A stretch of DNA of 64,000 nt from Planctomycetaceae bacterium (GCA_027487775.1 JAIYCY010000013.1:1-64000), one strand, 5' to 3'; positions 35,091-44,497 are shown, numbered from the stretch's first letter. The notes: generated by a model from the sequence alone, not told the origin. Made by a program: numbers and translations.

Positions 35091-36959
35091 ATGGCGCGTG
35101 CAGTCGTTCAATCTCTCGAAGCCCGCAGGCTCTTGGCGCTGCCCGCGTTGTCGGTGGATGCGGGGGAGCGGCGATTGATTGATGATTCGAGCGAGCCCGT
35201 TTTCTTTCAGGGCGACACCGCCTGGTCCATTCTGACCGGCGCGACATTTGAAGATGCGGAAGCGTATCTCACCGACCGTGCATCGCGCGGCGTGAATGTC
35301 ATCGTGGTGAACCTGATCGAGGCCCTCTTCAACGGCCCGGTCAATCAGTACGGCGAAGGCCCGTTCCTGACCGAAGGTGATTTTGCCACGCCGAACGAGG
35401 CGTACTTCGAACACGCCGACCGGGTGCTGCGTCGGGCCGAGGACTTGGGCATTTACATCCTGCTTGCGCCTGCCTATCTGGGTTTTCCTGATACCAACAG
35501 CGGTTGGTACGACGCGGTTCTGGAGAGTGGCACTGAGACGATGTTCGGTTACGGCGTGTTTGTGGGAAATCGATACCGGGCATTTTCCAACATCATTTGG
35601 ATGCCTGGAGGCGATCGCAATCCCGATCTCGCCACGGAAGAGACCAACGCGATGGTCGCCGGCATCAAATCGACGGGCGACACGCATCTTTTCACGGCGC
35701 ACGCGTTGCCCGATTTTTCTGCAGCCGACGCGTACGGTCAGCCCTGGCTCGACATCTCGAATGTCTACACTTATTCGCCTGCGTACACGCGTATGCAAAT
35801 CGAGTATGGCGCCCCGCAGACTCGGCCGGCGTTTTTGCTGGAAGACCGATACGAGGGGATGGGCTCGACGGCACTGTTACGTCGGGCCAACAAGTATTGG
35901 TCGATCCTGAGCGGCGGATTCGGTGCGATTATGGGCAACGATCCGATCTGGCGGATGGGCACGGGTTGGCAGAATGAGTTTGATTCACCTCTTGCGCGGG
36001 ACATGACCGTTCTGGGGAACTTCTTTCGGTCGATCAACTGGGATCATCTGCAACCCGCGCAGCAACTGGTGATCGCGGGTCAGGCGGCTCTCGGATCCGA
36101 CGATTACATCACTGCCGCACTCGCAGACGATCGCAGACAACTCATCGCCTACGCGGCTGCCGGCCGGAGCTTTCAGCTTGATCTTAACTCTCTCGCCGGG
36201 CCGTTGACGGCGCGATGGTTCGACCCGACCAACGGAACCTACACGCCCATCAACGGTGTCGAATGGTCGAACGCCTCGTGGGTTCCGCCCGGCCTGAATG
36301 CGGGAGGCGAGACCGACTGGCTCTTGGTCATCGATGCCAGCGATGCTGCGCCGTTCGTCAATTGGATCAATTTCGAGGTTGATCGCCCGGCCCCATCGAT
36401 CACCGCGCAGTTCAGTGAGTATGTCGGCGGGACACTGGAGGCGACCGATTTCGAGATCGTTTCGCTTGTCACGGGGCAACGGATTGATCCGACGTTGACA
36501 CGATTGGTTTACGATCAGAACACGCAGAGGTCAGCCCTCGAACTGCCCGCGTCGCTCCCGGCGGGGAATTACACGGTCAGGCTGATCTCTTCCGGCGTCG
36601 CCGACCGTGACGACACCGCCCTTCCGCTCGATGTCGGCTACGCCTTTTCGTATCTGCCCGGCGATGCCAATCGCGATCGCATGGTAGGCTTTGCTGATCT
36701 CGTCACACTCGTACGGAACTACGGCCGATCTGGCAAGACTTTTTCCGAGGGCAACTTCGACTACTCGCCCGACGGACAGGTTGGATTCTCTGACCTTCTG
36801 ATCCTCGCACGGAATTTCAACACCAGCCTTCCCGTCGATTCGCCAACCCGTCCTTCATCATCGCCGATCATCAGCTCACGACAGCCCGCGCGCGTTGCCA
36901 CGTCGGTCTTTCGGTCGCTCAGCGATCAAGAGACTGAAGGCGAACTCGGATCGCGCTAA
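35091..36959 (+). CDS. Secreted DUF4038 glycosidase-like protein with dockerin
   Basis: The 622-residue protein has SLEARRLLAL at residues 8-17, then a DUF4038 TIM-barrel-like domain (FFQGDTAWSIL, YLTDRASRGVNVIVVN, FSNIIWMPGGDRNP), a putative collagen-binding-like C-terminal sandwich (ARWFDPTNGTY), an Ig-like segment and two dockerin loops, GDANRDRMVGFADLVTLVRN and NFDYSPDGQVGFSDLLILAR. DUF4038 includes apiosidase-type (GH140) enzymes acting on plant cell-wall side chains, so a secreted polysaccharide hydrolase is likely; the exact substrate is unknown. The stop overlaps the convergent ribD stop by four bases. Confidence 0.88.
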   Translation: MARAVVQSLEARRLLALPALSVDAGERRLIDDSSEPVFFQGDTAWSILTGATFEDAEAYLTDRASRGVNVIVVNLIEALFNGPVNQYGEGPFLTEGDFATPNEAYFEHADRVLRRAEDLGIYILLAPAYLGFPDTNSGWYDAVLESGTETMFGYGVFVGNRYRAFSNIIWMPGGDRNPDLATEETNAMVAGIKSTGDTHLFTAHALPDFSAADAYGQPWLDISNVYTYSPAYTRMQIEYGAPQTRPAFLLEDRYEGMGSTALLRRANKYWSILSGGFGAIMGNDPIWRMGTGWQNEFDSPLARDMTVLGNFFRSINWDHLQPAQQLVIAGQAALGSDDYITAALADDRRQLIAYAAAGRSFQLDLNSLAGPLTARWFDPTNGTYTPINGVEWSNASWVPPGLNAGGETDWLLVIDASDAAPFVNWINFEVDRPAPSITAQFSEYVGGTLEATDFEIVSLVTGQRIDPTLTRLVYDQNTQRSALELPASLPAGNYTVRLISSGVADRDDTALPLDVGYAFSYLPGDANRDRMVGFADLVTLVRNYGRSGKTFSEGNFDYSPDGQVGFSDLLILARNFNTSLPVDSPTRPSSSPIISSRQPARVATSVFRSLSDQETEGELGSR

Positions 36960-38119
36960 ACTGAACGCGATGCCTGCTGGATGCAGTCGGCGCTGGGAAT
37001 GTTGGCATGATTGGATTGGGTGGTCAGGCCGAGATATTCGGTCACTTCGTCTTCGCCCATGCGTTGTCGGGAAGTCATGACAAAGCCGGCGGGGATTTCT
37101 GGTGCGCGGAGCATGTTGGGCTCGTCGAGTGTTCGGCTGGATCGGATGACGATGATCCGGTCGGCGAGATTGGCGAGGAAAAACGCGCGGGCGAGTGTTG
37201 GCCCCGCTTCGACGAGCACGTGCGCCATGGGAACTGCGCGGTTGACGTTCAGGGCTGCAATCGCCTCGGCAAGCGTCGCATGATTCAGGACGATCACATC
37301 TCCGCGATCGGTGCGGCGAAGCTGACAGTCGTCGGGCATTCGACCCTGTCGATCCAGCACGATCCGCATGGAAGGTCGAATGAAGGTTTGAGGTGAACCA
37401 GGTGCGTCGAGCATGTCCCGGCGGGCCGTCAAAAGCGGGTCGTCCGCGAGGACGGTGTTCACGCCGACGATGATTGCATCACTCCATGCCCGAAGGCGAT
37501 GCACAAATCGACCGGCCTGCGTCCCGCTGATTTGCCTGCGTGCCCCGCCCGACCCGGCCACCGCGCCGTCGCGACTCTCTGCCCATTTCAGCGTGATGTA
37601 AGGCCTTCCCGTTCGCGTGAAGAGCGTGAACGGAGCGAGCAACTGCTCGAACCATTCCCGGACCGGCTCGCGATCATCGATCGCCCGGTCATCGGGCAGC
37701 ATCGGATGGTTTGTCGACGATTCGAGCAGATCGACCTCGATCCCCGCCTGTCGAAGCATCTCGACGCCTCGTCCGTCGACTTTTGGATTCGGATCCAGGC
37801 AGCCGATGACGACGCGTGCGATTCCTGCTTCGATGAGGCGTGGCGCACAGGGCGGGGTTTTTTTGTCGAGATGGCAGCACGGTTCGAGGGTGACGTAGGC
37901 GGTGGCTCCGCGCGGATCGTTGCCATGCGTGCGGCAATCCGCAAGCGCTGTCGGCTCGGCATGAGGCCCGCCGAACTGACTGTGACAACCCTCGCCGATG
38001 ATCGCTTTGTTGCGTGTGATGACGCATGCGACCATCGGATTCGGCTCGACGCGTCCACGGGCGGTCATGGCGAGTCGTAACGCTCTGAGAAGCATCGAGC
38101 GATCGAATCGACCGATCAT
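36956..38119 (-). CDS. ribD: Bifunctional riboflavin deaminase/reductase RibD
   Basis: RibD carries out two steps of riboflavin synthesis: deamination of the pyrimidine and reduction of the ribosyl chain. The 387-residue protein has the deaminase zinc motif with HAEPTAL near residue 50 and the Cys pair TLEPCCHLDKKTPPC near residue 77, then a RibD reductase domain (ITLKWAESRDGAVAGSGGAR) from about residue 173. Start ATG 38119 overlaps the stop of lspA by four bases (ATGA), which supports this start and translational coupling. ribF lies further along on the same strand but is separate. Confidence 0.94.
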   Translation of the reverse strand: MIGRFDRSMLLRALRLAMTARGRVEPNPMVACVITRNKAIIGEGCHSQFGGPHAEPTALADCRTHGNDPRGATAYVTLEPCCHLDKKTPPCAPRLIEAGIARVVIGCLDPNPKVDGRGVEMLRQAGIEVDLLESSTNHPMLPDDRAIDDREPVREWFEQLLAPFTLFTRTGRPYITLKWAESRDGAVAGSGGARRQISGTQAGRFVHRLRAWSDAIIVGVNTVLADDPLLTARRDMLDAPGSPQTFIRPSMRIVLDRQGRMPDDCQLRRTDRGDVIVLNHATLAEAIAALNVNRAVPMAHVLVEAGPTLARAFFLANLADRIIVIRSSRTLDEPNMLRAPEIPAGFVMTSRQRMGEDEVTEYLGLTTQSNHANIPSADCIQQASRSV

Positions 38120-38844
38120 CGGGGCTCCGTGCCTTCAGGTTGGGTCGAGGGCGATTGTTTCGGCGATGCAAGAGACGAAATCGGTTCGCCGGGTGACAGC
38201 AGGAGCGTTCGTATCATCAGCAGGGTGACGCCACACACGAGGCAGACATCGGCGACATTGAAGATGTAGGGGAAGACCAATCGCCCCGCGTCGGCGGAGG
38301 GATAGTCAATCAGCGGGACGCGCCAATCTCCCGGCCATGCCACATTCGGGAATAGGAAGAACATGTCCCGCACATATCCGTAGACGAGTCGGTCGTACAT
38401 GTTCCCCAAGATCCCCGCGAGCAGGAGGGCGAGGAGCAATCGATCCCAGCGATTTCCCCCTCCGAAGCGAAACATGCCGAGGACGAATGCGATGGCAAAG
38501 AAGCTGACCACCACAAAGAGCCAGCGATTGCCCTGTCCGAGTCCAAAGATCGCGCCTTCGTTGGTGGTGGCCTTCAGGTCAAGGATCTTGGGGACGACGA
38601 CCTTTTCCCGTTCGACGGCGCCGACGAGCACCCATCGCTGGGCGATTTCGTCGCGAAACATGGAATCAAAGAGCTTGGTCGGTTCGTAGCTGAAGGTGAG
38701 CCATTTGCTGGTCAGGTCGAGAGTGAGCGCAAAGGCGACGACAACGAGAAAAACGACGAACGCGCCCTTGGGAGGACGCGTCGTCGCGGAGCGTATGGGT
38801 TTCGGATCAGGCGTTGCGGTTTGTGAATCCTTGGTCTGGTCCAT
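38116..38844 (-). CDS. lspA: Lipoprotein signal peptidase LspA
   Basis: LspA removes signal peptides from prolipoproteins in the inner membrane. The 242-residue protein has four membrane helices, NEGAIFG, the catalytic Asp region GNMYDRLVYGYVRDMF and the second Asp in FNVADVCLV. It is long for the family (usually 150-170), with an N-terminal extension of about 27 residues, an extra 35-residue stretch between the first helix and NEGAIFG, and a C-terminal tail. Overlap with ribD by four bases indicates an operon. Confidence 0.92.
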   Translation of the reverse strand: MDQTKDSQTATPDPKPIRSATTRPPKGAFVVFLVVVAFALTLDLTSKWLTFSYEPTKLFDSMFRDEIAQRWVLVGAVEREKVVVPKILDLKATTNEGAIFGLGQGNRWLFVVVSFFAIAFVLGMFRFGGGNRWDRLLLALLLAGILGNMYDRLVYGYVRDMFFLFPNVAWPGDWRVPLIDYPSADAGRLVFPYIFNVADVCLVCGVTLLMIRTLLLSPGEPISSLASPKQSPSTQPEGTEPR

Positions 38845-38877
38845 GACGGGATCATGGTATACCAGCCGTGCGTAGAA

Positions 38878-39258
38878 TCACGCAGCTGCCTTGGCTTTGT
38901 CGAGGACTGTACGTGTTTTTTCGAGGAGAATCTCGGGAGTGAAGGGCTTGACGACGTAGTTGTTCACGCCGGCTTTGAGTGCCTCGACGACGCGGGCCTT
39001 TTCGGCTTCGGTCGTGCACATGATCATGGGGGTCTTTTTGTCGGTCGCCCGGACGCGTGTGACGAAGGTGTGTCCGTCCATGTTGGGCATGTTCCAGTCC
39101 ACAAAGATCAGATCAAATCCGCCCGCAGTGGTGGCCAATAGACCGAGCGCCTCAACGCCGTCACCGGCTTCGGCAAACTCGACCGGCGCGAGCGCTTCCA
39201 GGACCTTTTTCTGGATGTTCCGCATGGTACGGCTATCGTCGACAAGGAGGATTTTCAT
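38878..39258 (-). CDS. CheY-like single-domain response regulator
   Basis: The 126-residue receiver domain has the acidic pair in LLVDDSRTMRN, the phospho-acceptor Asp in FVDWNMPNMDG, Thr in MCTTEAEKA and Lys in VVKPF. The ATG at 39258 (MKILLVDD) has GGAG 8 nt upstream; longer in-frame starts lack this. No output domain is present, so it acts by binding a partner, as CheY does at the flagellar motor. A CheX-like gene is next to it, 63 bp upstream. Confidence 0.93.
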   Translation of the reverse strand: MKILLVDDSRTMRNIQKKVLEALAPVEFAEAGDGVEALGLLATTAGGFDLIFVDWNMPNMDGHTFVTRVRATDKKTPMIMCTTEAEKARVVEALKAGVNNYVVKPFTPEILLEKTRTVLDKAKAAA

Positions 39259-39321
39259 GGTTATGACTCCGCGATTCAAAGTACTTGGTGGGCCGGATTC
39301 GTCTCGGCCCATGACCGATGC

Positions 39322-39849
39322 TCAGGCTGCCTTCGTCACTCGCTTCATGCTGATTTCAACTGCAAAATCTCCGACTTCGGTGGAGCAGGGGATGATCAGA
39401 CAGGGCACATCTTTGAGGCGAGCGATGCTGTGACCCTTGCCCATGATGACGCTCGGGGTGCTGATGCTGGCGACGGCGCCCAGATCCTTTTTTGCCCCGC
39501 CGGCGATCATGTTGGCGAGTTCACCGAGCGCGTCGGCGAAGTCGGCGCTATCTTCGGGCAGTTCCACTTGAGCGAAGCTTGCCACCAGTTGTTTGGCGGC
39601 CTCGAGTTCGAAGCTGACGACGCATGTGCCGACGACTTCGCCGGAGAATCCGATGATGCTCGAGACGTCATGCTGAGGCGCCGGAACACCCTTGGTGAAG
39701 GGTCGCCCGATATCGGTCTTGACATGAACCATCGTCATGAAGACGTTCCGCACGGCGTTGACGAACGGAACGATCAACTTGGGATCGATCGTGCCCGCCG
39801 GTGTGGTGACGGAGGTCGTGGGTGCCGCGGGTGTGTTGGATTGACTCAT
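39322..39849 (-). CDS. CheX-like phosphatase protein
   Basis: The 175-residue protein has a CheC/CheX fold signature: GFSGEVVGTCVVSFE followed by a helix with DFADALGELANMIAGGAKKDL, the E-x-x-N active-site pattern of CheX that removes phosphate from CheY-P. The next gene in the same direction is a CheY-like receiver, a plausible substrate. I use ATG 39849 (MSQSNTP); ATG 39861 (MSPLMSQ) is also in frame, and neither has a good ribosome binding site. No other chemotaxis gene is nearby. Confidence 0.85.
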   Translation of the reverse strand: MSQSNTPAAPTTSVTTPAGTIDPKLIVPFVNAVRNVFMTMVHVKTDIGRPFTKGVPAPQHDVSSIIGFSGEVVGTCVVSFELEAAKQLVASFAQVELPEDSADFADALGELANMIAGGAKKDLGAVASISTPSVIMGKGHSIARLKDVPCLIIPCSTEVGDFAVEISMKRVTKAA

Positions 39850-40006
39850 CAAAGGAGACATCGGCGCGATGAGGGTGTCACTTGATTGCAATTTTTGATG
39901 CGTGTTTGCGGATCTGACTTCCGCGTCCGAGCCGCATTGACCGATAAACGCGCGGTTTCGGGTTTTAGCTGGATAGAGCGTAGACTGAAGCGGAACTTGG
40001 AGGACG

Positions 40007-41155
40007 ATGAACCCACAGCTACGATCGGGCGACATGAGCGACCGCTGTATCTGGGAAGAGGCAGCCGCGCGGGTAGCCCGGCCGCTTCTGCGTGCGACGG
40101 TCGAGGGTGGTTTGCGTGACGCGATGCCCGCCTCGCCCGCCGACCGACGCCGCTTCATGGAATTGGCCGCGTTCGGGCGACTTCTGGGCGGTTTGTCGCC
40201 CTGGGTGGACGGGCTGGCCGATGAGCCGCAGCACCCGCATCATGAGCTTCATCGGCTCACGCTGGAAAGCATTCGCGTCATCGCCGATCCGAACGGTCCG
40301 AGCCCTGCCGACTTCGCATCGCCCTGGCAGCCGCTCGTGGATGCCGCCCTGCTCGCGATGGCGTTTCGGCGTGCGCCTCGACTCTTCAAATCGCTTGACG
40401 CTCAGACGCAATCTCGCCTGATCGCAGGCATGCGCAAAACGCGGTCTACGCGTCCGGTCTTCAGCAACTGGCTCCTTTTCTCGGCGACCGTGGAGGCGTT
40501 TTTTCGCGACATCGGAGAAAAGGATTTCGACCTCATGAGAATCGACTATGCGATTCGACAACATGAGGCGTGGTATGTGGGCGACGGGATGTACAAAGAC
40601 GGTCCGCACTTTGCGTTTGATTACTACAACAGCTTCATCATTCATCCGATGTTGTGCGAGCTGCTCGACTGCGTGGCCGGCGACGATGCTTTCTACGCGA
40701 AGCTTCGCGATCAGGCGTGGCTGAGGCTTTCGCGACACGCATCGGTGCTCGAGCGTTTGATCAGTCCGGAGGGGACGATTCCGATCATCGGTCGATCGAT
40801 CACATATCGATTCGGCGCGTTGCATGCACTTTCATTTGCGGCGTGGAAGAGCCGCCTCGACGCGACCCTCCCGCCGGGCCAGGCTCGATCCGCGTTGACG
40901 GCGGTTTTGCTGAGGTTCATGAACGCGCCAGGCAACTTTGATGGATCGGGTTTTCTCACGCGCGGGTTTGCGGGCGATCAACCAGACCTGGCCGAGCCGT
41001 ACATCTGCGCGGGCAGTGTTTATCTTTTCGCCTTCGGATTTCTGCCGCTGGGTCTAGCCACCAACGATCCGTTCTGGTCTGAGCCGCAGCAACCGTGGAC
41101 GAGCCAGCGTGCATACGCCGGCGAGAACATCGCGCGGGACAAGAGTATGCACTAA
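40007..41155 (+). CDS. DUF2264 protein, GH154-like
   Basis: The 382-residue protein is largely helical, with FMELAAFGRLLGGLSPWVDG near the start, FSNWLLFSATVEAFF in the centre and WYVGDGMYKDGPHFAFDYYN, typical of DUF2264. This family includes the GH154 beta-glucuronidases. GGAGG lies 3 nt before the ATG. There is no signal peptide, so it probably works on imported oligosaccharides. It is shorter than many members, which have an added C-terminal domain. Confidence 0.8.
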   Translation: MNPQLRSGDMSDRCIWEEAAARVARPLLRATVEGGLRDAMPASPADRRRFMELAAFGRLLGGLSPWVDGLADEPQHPHHELHRLTLESIRVIADPNGPSPADFASPWQPLVDAALLAMAFRRAPRLFKSLDAQTQSRLIAGMRKTRSTRPVFSNWLLFSATVEAFFRDIGEKDFDLMRIDYAIRQHEAWYVGDGMYKDGPHFAFDYYNSFIIHPMLCELLDCVAGDDAFYAKLRDQAWLRLSRHASVLERLISPEGTIPIIGRSITYRFGALHALSFAAWKSRLDATLPPGQARSALTAVLLRFMNAPGNFDGSGFLTRGFAGDQPDLAEPYICAGSVYLFAFGFLPLGLATNDPFWSEPQQPWTSQRAYAGENIARDKSMH

Positions 41156-41267
41156 AGCTCGCGTGCGGAGATTCGATTGACAAATCGGGCCTTGCTGTCG
41201 CCCTGAGCGCGTGCGCCCGAGACCGTGCGCCTGAGCGCGTGCGTTGTTGTGCACGATCACCCGCCGC

Positions 41268-42644
41268 TCATTCGCTGATGAGCGTTTCGCGGATCAGCTC
41301 GGCGATTTTGGTGTTATCAAACGACCCGCGGACGTGCTGATGATTCAGGCCGGCAGCACGGACGAGGATTCCGCCGGCGACGTCATCGCGGCTGGCCCAG
41401 ACGATGCCGAATGGCAGTCGCTTTCCCGCGCGATCAGGGGCGGCGACGAAAGGTGCGGTGCTCGCGCCGTCGATTCCATCAACGGGTGCGCCGTTGGCAT
41501 CGCGATCGGGGACTTTCTCGACAGGCTTGGCATCTTCGCGCAGGTCGTAGCCATAGACCTGCATTCCGCCGGCATCGGAGTCGGCGGTGGTCATGACGAG
41601 CGTCTTCGGGTTCTTTTCGATGTAATCGAGCGCGACGCCCATCGCGCGATCGGCGCGACGGAGCGATTCGAGCACGCCGGTGGCGTTGTTCTTGTTGCCG
41701 AAGTTGTCAGAGCCTTCCTCTTCGACCACGAGCAGGAAGCGTCTGTTGTAATCGCTGAGGATCGCGAGTGCTGCCTCGGTCATTTCGCCGACGTCGGGCG
41801 CGGTGGGCACAAAGAGAGGCAGGCCCTGCTCGCGGAGCGTCTCTTCGGATTGATCGTTGAAGGTGTGATCGCGTGCAAAGATGCCCAGGACTTTGATCGG
41901 CTTTCCGGGGGTTCGCGAGGCCATGAGATTTTTGAGTTCGTCGCTCGTATAGACGATCTCGTAGCCGAGTTCTTTGGCGCGATCGATGAGATTGAGATTG
42001 TCCTTGCGTGATCCGGGTCCGAATCGACCCTGAACGCCCTCGGGCAGGAAGAATCGTTCTCCGCCGCAGAAATGGACTGCGACGCCGCCTTCGACGAGTT
42101 GTCGGGTGATTTCGTCGAATTCGTTTCGCAGTTTGACGTCGGTGACGAAGCATGCGGTGCCCGGTTCGGGAGCGATGCCGGTTTGGACGAGTCCGACGGG
42201 CAATCCTCGCGACATGGCCTGCAGCGCGACGCTGATGGGTTTGCCTTGTTCGTCGAGGAGTTTAGTACCCGCAGGACCGCCGCGCGAGCGACCGAACGCG
42301 TCGTGATCGACCTTGACGCCTGTGGCGTGGATGGTTGCGCCAGCATTGCTGGTGCCGGTGAGGTTGTCACCCAGGTGTCCTCGATAGAGCGCGATGGCGG
42401 GGAATTTGTCCCAGTTCAGATCGTTGTCCGGCCCGACGTGGAGCATGCGTGCCGCGCCCCATTGATTCGGGCCTGCGCCGTCCGGGTGGATGAAGATGAC
42501 CGAACCCTTTTCGATCGGCATCATCGCTTCGTGGTGAGCGATCGATGAGGACTTGAGTTGCTGACATCCGAGCGACAGCGTGATTCCGGGCAAGGCGGTC
42601 ATACAGGCATACAAACACAAGCGGCGGGCAATCGACTGATGCAT
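41268..42644 (-). CDS. Alkaline phosphatase family protein, probably exported
   Basis: The 458-residue protein aligns with PhoA-type alkaline phosphatases: metal ligand Asp55 in IHPDGAG, the nucleophile region GTSNAGATIHATG with Ser99, an EEEGSDNFGNKNNATG block and TADSDAGGM. In the usual TADHETGGM the His is a zinc ligand; here it is Ser, so metal binding may differ. The N-terminus has a hydrophobic segment ending LSLGC (Cys27), a weak lipobox. ATG 42644 has AAGGAA 10 nt upstream and is preferred over 42707. It probably releases phosphate from organic esters. Confidence 0.85.
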   Translation of the reverse strand: MHQSIARRLCLYACMTALPGITLSLGCQQLKSSSIAHHEAMMPIEKGSVIFIHPDGAGPNQWGAARMLHVGPDNDLNWDKFPAIALYRGHLGDNLTGTSNAGATIHATGVKVDHDAFGRSRGGPAGTKLLDEQGKPISVALQAMSRGLPVGLVQTGIAPEPGTACFVTDVKLRNEFDEITRQLVEGGVAVHFCGGERFFLPEGVQGRFGPGSRKDNLNLIDRAKELGYEIVYTSDELKNLMASRTPGKPIKVLGIFARDHTFNDQSEETLREQGLPLFVPTAPDVGEMTEAALAILSDYNRRFLLVVEEEGSDNFGNKNNATGVLESLRRADRAMGVALDYIEKNPKTLVMTTADSDAGGMQVYGYDLREDAKPVEKVPDRDANGAPVDGIDGASTAPFVAAPDRAGKRLPFGIVWASRDDVAGGILVRAAGLNHQHVRGSFDNTKIAELIRETLISE

Positions 42645-42746
42645 GGCGGATCGGTTCCTTCGAATGAGGGTCGTCTGAATTTGTAGATCGATGTTCAGAT
42701 CGCGCAAAGCTTGAACGAAAGATCGATTGAAGTGAGTAGTTGATGT

Positions 42747-43430
42747 TCATGTCGCACGTGAGCGTGCGGCGTCTTCGCGTGACATCGAGCGGAGCGTTTC
42801 CATGTGGGTAAAGAGCACGATGCCAGCGATCAGGACAACGACGAGCGACCAGAGCGGAGTGACGCCGAGTGTCATGAGATAAATGGCAAGCCCGAGATTG
42901 TAGAGCAGGCACGCGCCGGTGCAGATGATCGCCACGCCGAGCAGCATGCCCGGCGATCGTCCGCGCCGGGCCGACATCATGAGCAGCGCATCGAGGAGTA
43001 ACACGCCGCCCATGGCGAAAAATCCGAGTTCGGTGTGGGCGGCAAAACCGTCGAGTTGCCAGTAGTCGACCGGCTCACCCGCCTTGGGACCGGCGATCCA
43101 GTTGACGCCGGTGGAGAACGTTCCGCCTGTGGCGGTGATGATGGCCCAGCGTACGAATCGCAGCCCCATCAAGACGCAGATCACCCCGACGACGAGCGAT
43201 ATCCAGATGGAAACCGTGGAGGTGTCGCCCCAGTCCGTCTGCGGGGACGCGTGGTTGCCCTGCGGCGGATAGGCATTGGACGGAAGTGGATGACCTTGCA
43301 TCGTGCCGGACGACACCTCGCCCGGCGCGCGTTGTTCGCCTGGCGCGCGTTGTTCGCCCGGCGCGTCATGGTTGCCTGTCGGCGGGGGCGGAGGTGTTTG
43401 CGACATCGGCTTGAGCTTGGAGTAATCCAT
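42747..43430 (-). CDS. Small polytopic membrane protein, unknown
   Basis: The 227-residue protein has a Pro-rich soluble N-terminus of about 70 residues, including a duplicated GEQRAP, and four membrane segments (near 73-95, 130-152, 160-182 and 186-207). I do not recognise the family. Its start overlaps the ribF stop by one base (TAATG), which indicates coupled expression. The N-terminal Pro-rich part resembles tails seen on many planctomycete membrane proteins. Confidence 0.72.
   Translation of the reverse strand: MDYSKLKPMSQTPPPPPTGNHDAPGEQRAPGEQRAPGEVSSGTMQGHPLPSNAYPPQGNHASPQTDWGDTSTVSIWISLVVGVICVLMGLRFVRWAIITATGGTFSTGVNWIAGPKAGEPVDYWQLDGFAAHTELGFFAMGGVLLLDALLMMSARRGRSPGMLLGVAIICTGACLLYNLGLAIYLMTLGVTPLWSLVVVLIAGIVLFTHMETLRSMSREDAARSRAT
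43324..43359 (-). repeat. Two 18-bp tandem units in a coding region
   Basis: Units at 43324-43341 and 43342-43359 differ at one base and encode the duplicated hexapeptide APGEQR of the membrane protein. Confidence 0.9.
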
Positions 43431-44497
43431 TACACACCTGCCGTTGAGGGACTTTGGAACTGCGTGCTGCCGGTCATGTGACGGACACGATCGACATCGC
43501 GATGAAGCTGTTTGACGAGGGCATCGACATTTGGGAACGGCGCTTGATCGCGGAGGAAATCGGTGAATCGCAGCTCGACGGACTGCCCATAGAGATCGGC
43601 GGAAAAATCGAGGAGATGGGCTTCGACCGTCGTCTGTGTTCCGCCGAAGGTGGGTTTTTGACCGACGCTGATGGCTGCGGGAAATGTTTGTGGCGTGGGA
43701 TTCTGAGCGAGCGTCACGGGTGAATCGATGACGCAGGAACCGGCATACACGCCGACGTCGGGAAGGAGTTGTTCGCCTGTGTCGAGGTTTGCGGTGGGGA
43801 ATCCGATGGTTCTGCCGCGTTGATCGCCTTGGTTGACGATGCCTTGTAGCGTGTAAGGTCGACCGAGGAGTTTTCCTGCATCACGTACGCGTCCGTGTGC
43901 GACGAGCCAACGGATGACGGAGCTGCTGACATCGACGATCGACCCGTCGGGAAGCGCGACCGATTCGCCGGCGAGTCGCGTGAGGCCGATGCCGTCACGT
44001 CTGCACCAGTCGGCCAATCGTTCGAGTGTTCCGCGTCGATCGCGTCCGAAGTTAAAATCACGTCCTTCGACCAGATGCCCGACGCGTGCGCGATCGCGGA
44101 GGATTGAGTAGAAGGCCTCCGCCTCAAGGCCCAGGACATCGGCCGTGGGGGCGAGTTCGATCAGACGATCAACGCCTTGACTGGCAAGCGCGCGGCGTTT
44201 CTGGGTGAGACTCATCAATCGCGGCGGGGCGAGACGCGGACGTAAAACGCTCATGGGATGCGGCTCGAACGTGACGACGACGAGTTCAACGTGGCTCGAT
44301 CGGGCCGTTGATGAGGAGGTATCGGTTGAGACTGAGCCTTCCCTGCGGGCTTCGTCGCGTACGCGTCGGGCCTGGGCGAGGATGGCTTGATGGCCGAGGT
44401 GTACGCCGTCAAAGTTGCCGATGCTGAGTATCGGGCGCGCGTGGTTGGGGATGCTGCCGAGTCTTGCGAGGGATTCGATGCCCTGTTCGATGATCAT
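43430..44497 (-). CDS. ribF: Bifunctional riboflavin kinase / FAD synthetase RibF
   Basis: RibF makes FMN and then FAD from riboflavin. The 355-residue protein has the nucleotidyltransferase motif GNFDGVHLGHQAIL near residue 27, FNFGRDRRGT, the switch ISSSVIRWLV-like segment (DVSSSVIRWL) and the kinase motif RTIGFPTANLD near residue 227. An insertion of about 15 Ser/Thr-rich residues sits near position 55 (SVSTDTSSSTARSSH), between the first helix and the next strand. It follows the sigma-factor gene after 135 bp. Confidence 0.94.
   Translation of the reverse strand: MIIEQGIESLARLGSIPNHARPILSIGNFDGVHLGHQAILAQARRVRDEARREGSVSTDTSSSTARSSHVELVVVTFEPHPMSVLRPRLAPPRLMSLTQKRRALASQGVDRLIELAPTADVLGLEAEAFYSILRDRARVGHLVEGRDFNFGRDRRGTLERLADWCRRDGIGLTRLAGESVALPDGSIVDVSSSVIRWLVAHGRVRDAGKLLGRPYTLQGIVNQGDQRGRTIGFPTANLDTGEQLLPDVGVYAGSCVIDSPVTLAQNPTPQTFPAAISVGQKPTFGGTQTTVEAHLLDFSADLYGQSVELRFTDFLRDQAPFPNVDALVKQLHRDVDRVRHMTGSTQFQSPSTAGV

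Noticed and set aside
42564..42572. Lipoprotein cleavage site of the alkaline phosphatase
   Set aside because: The sequence LSLGC has Ser rather than Leu at -3 and Leu at -2, so it is too weak for a firm call; a Sec signal or lipoprotein both remain possible.
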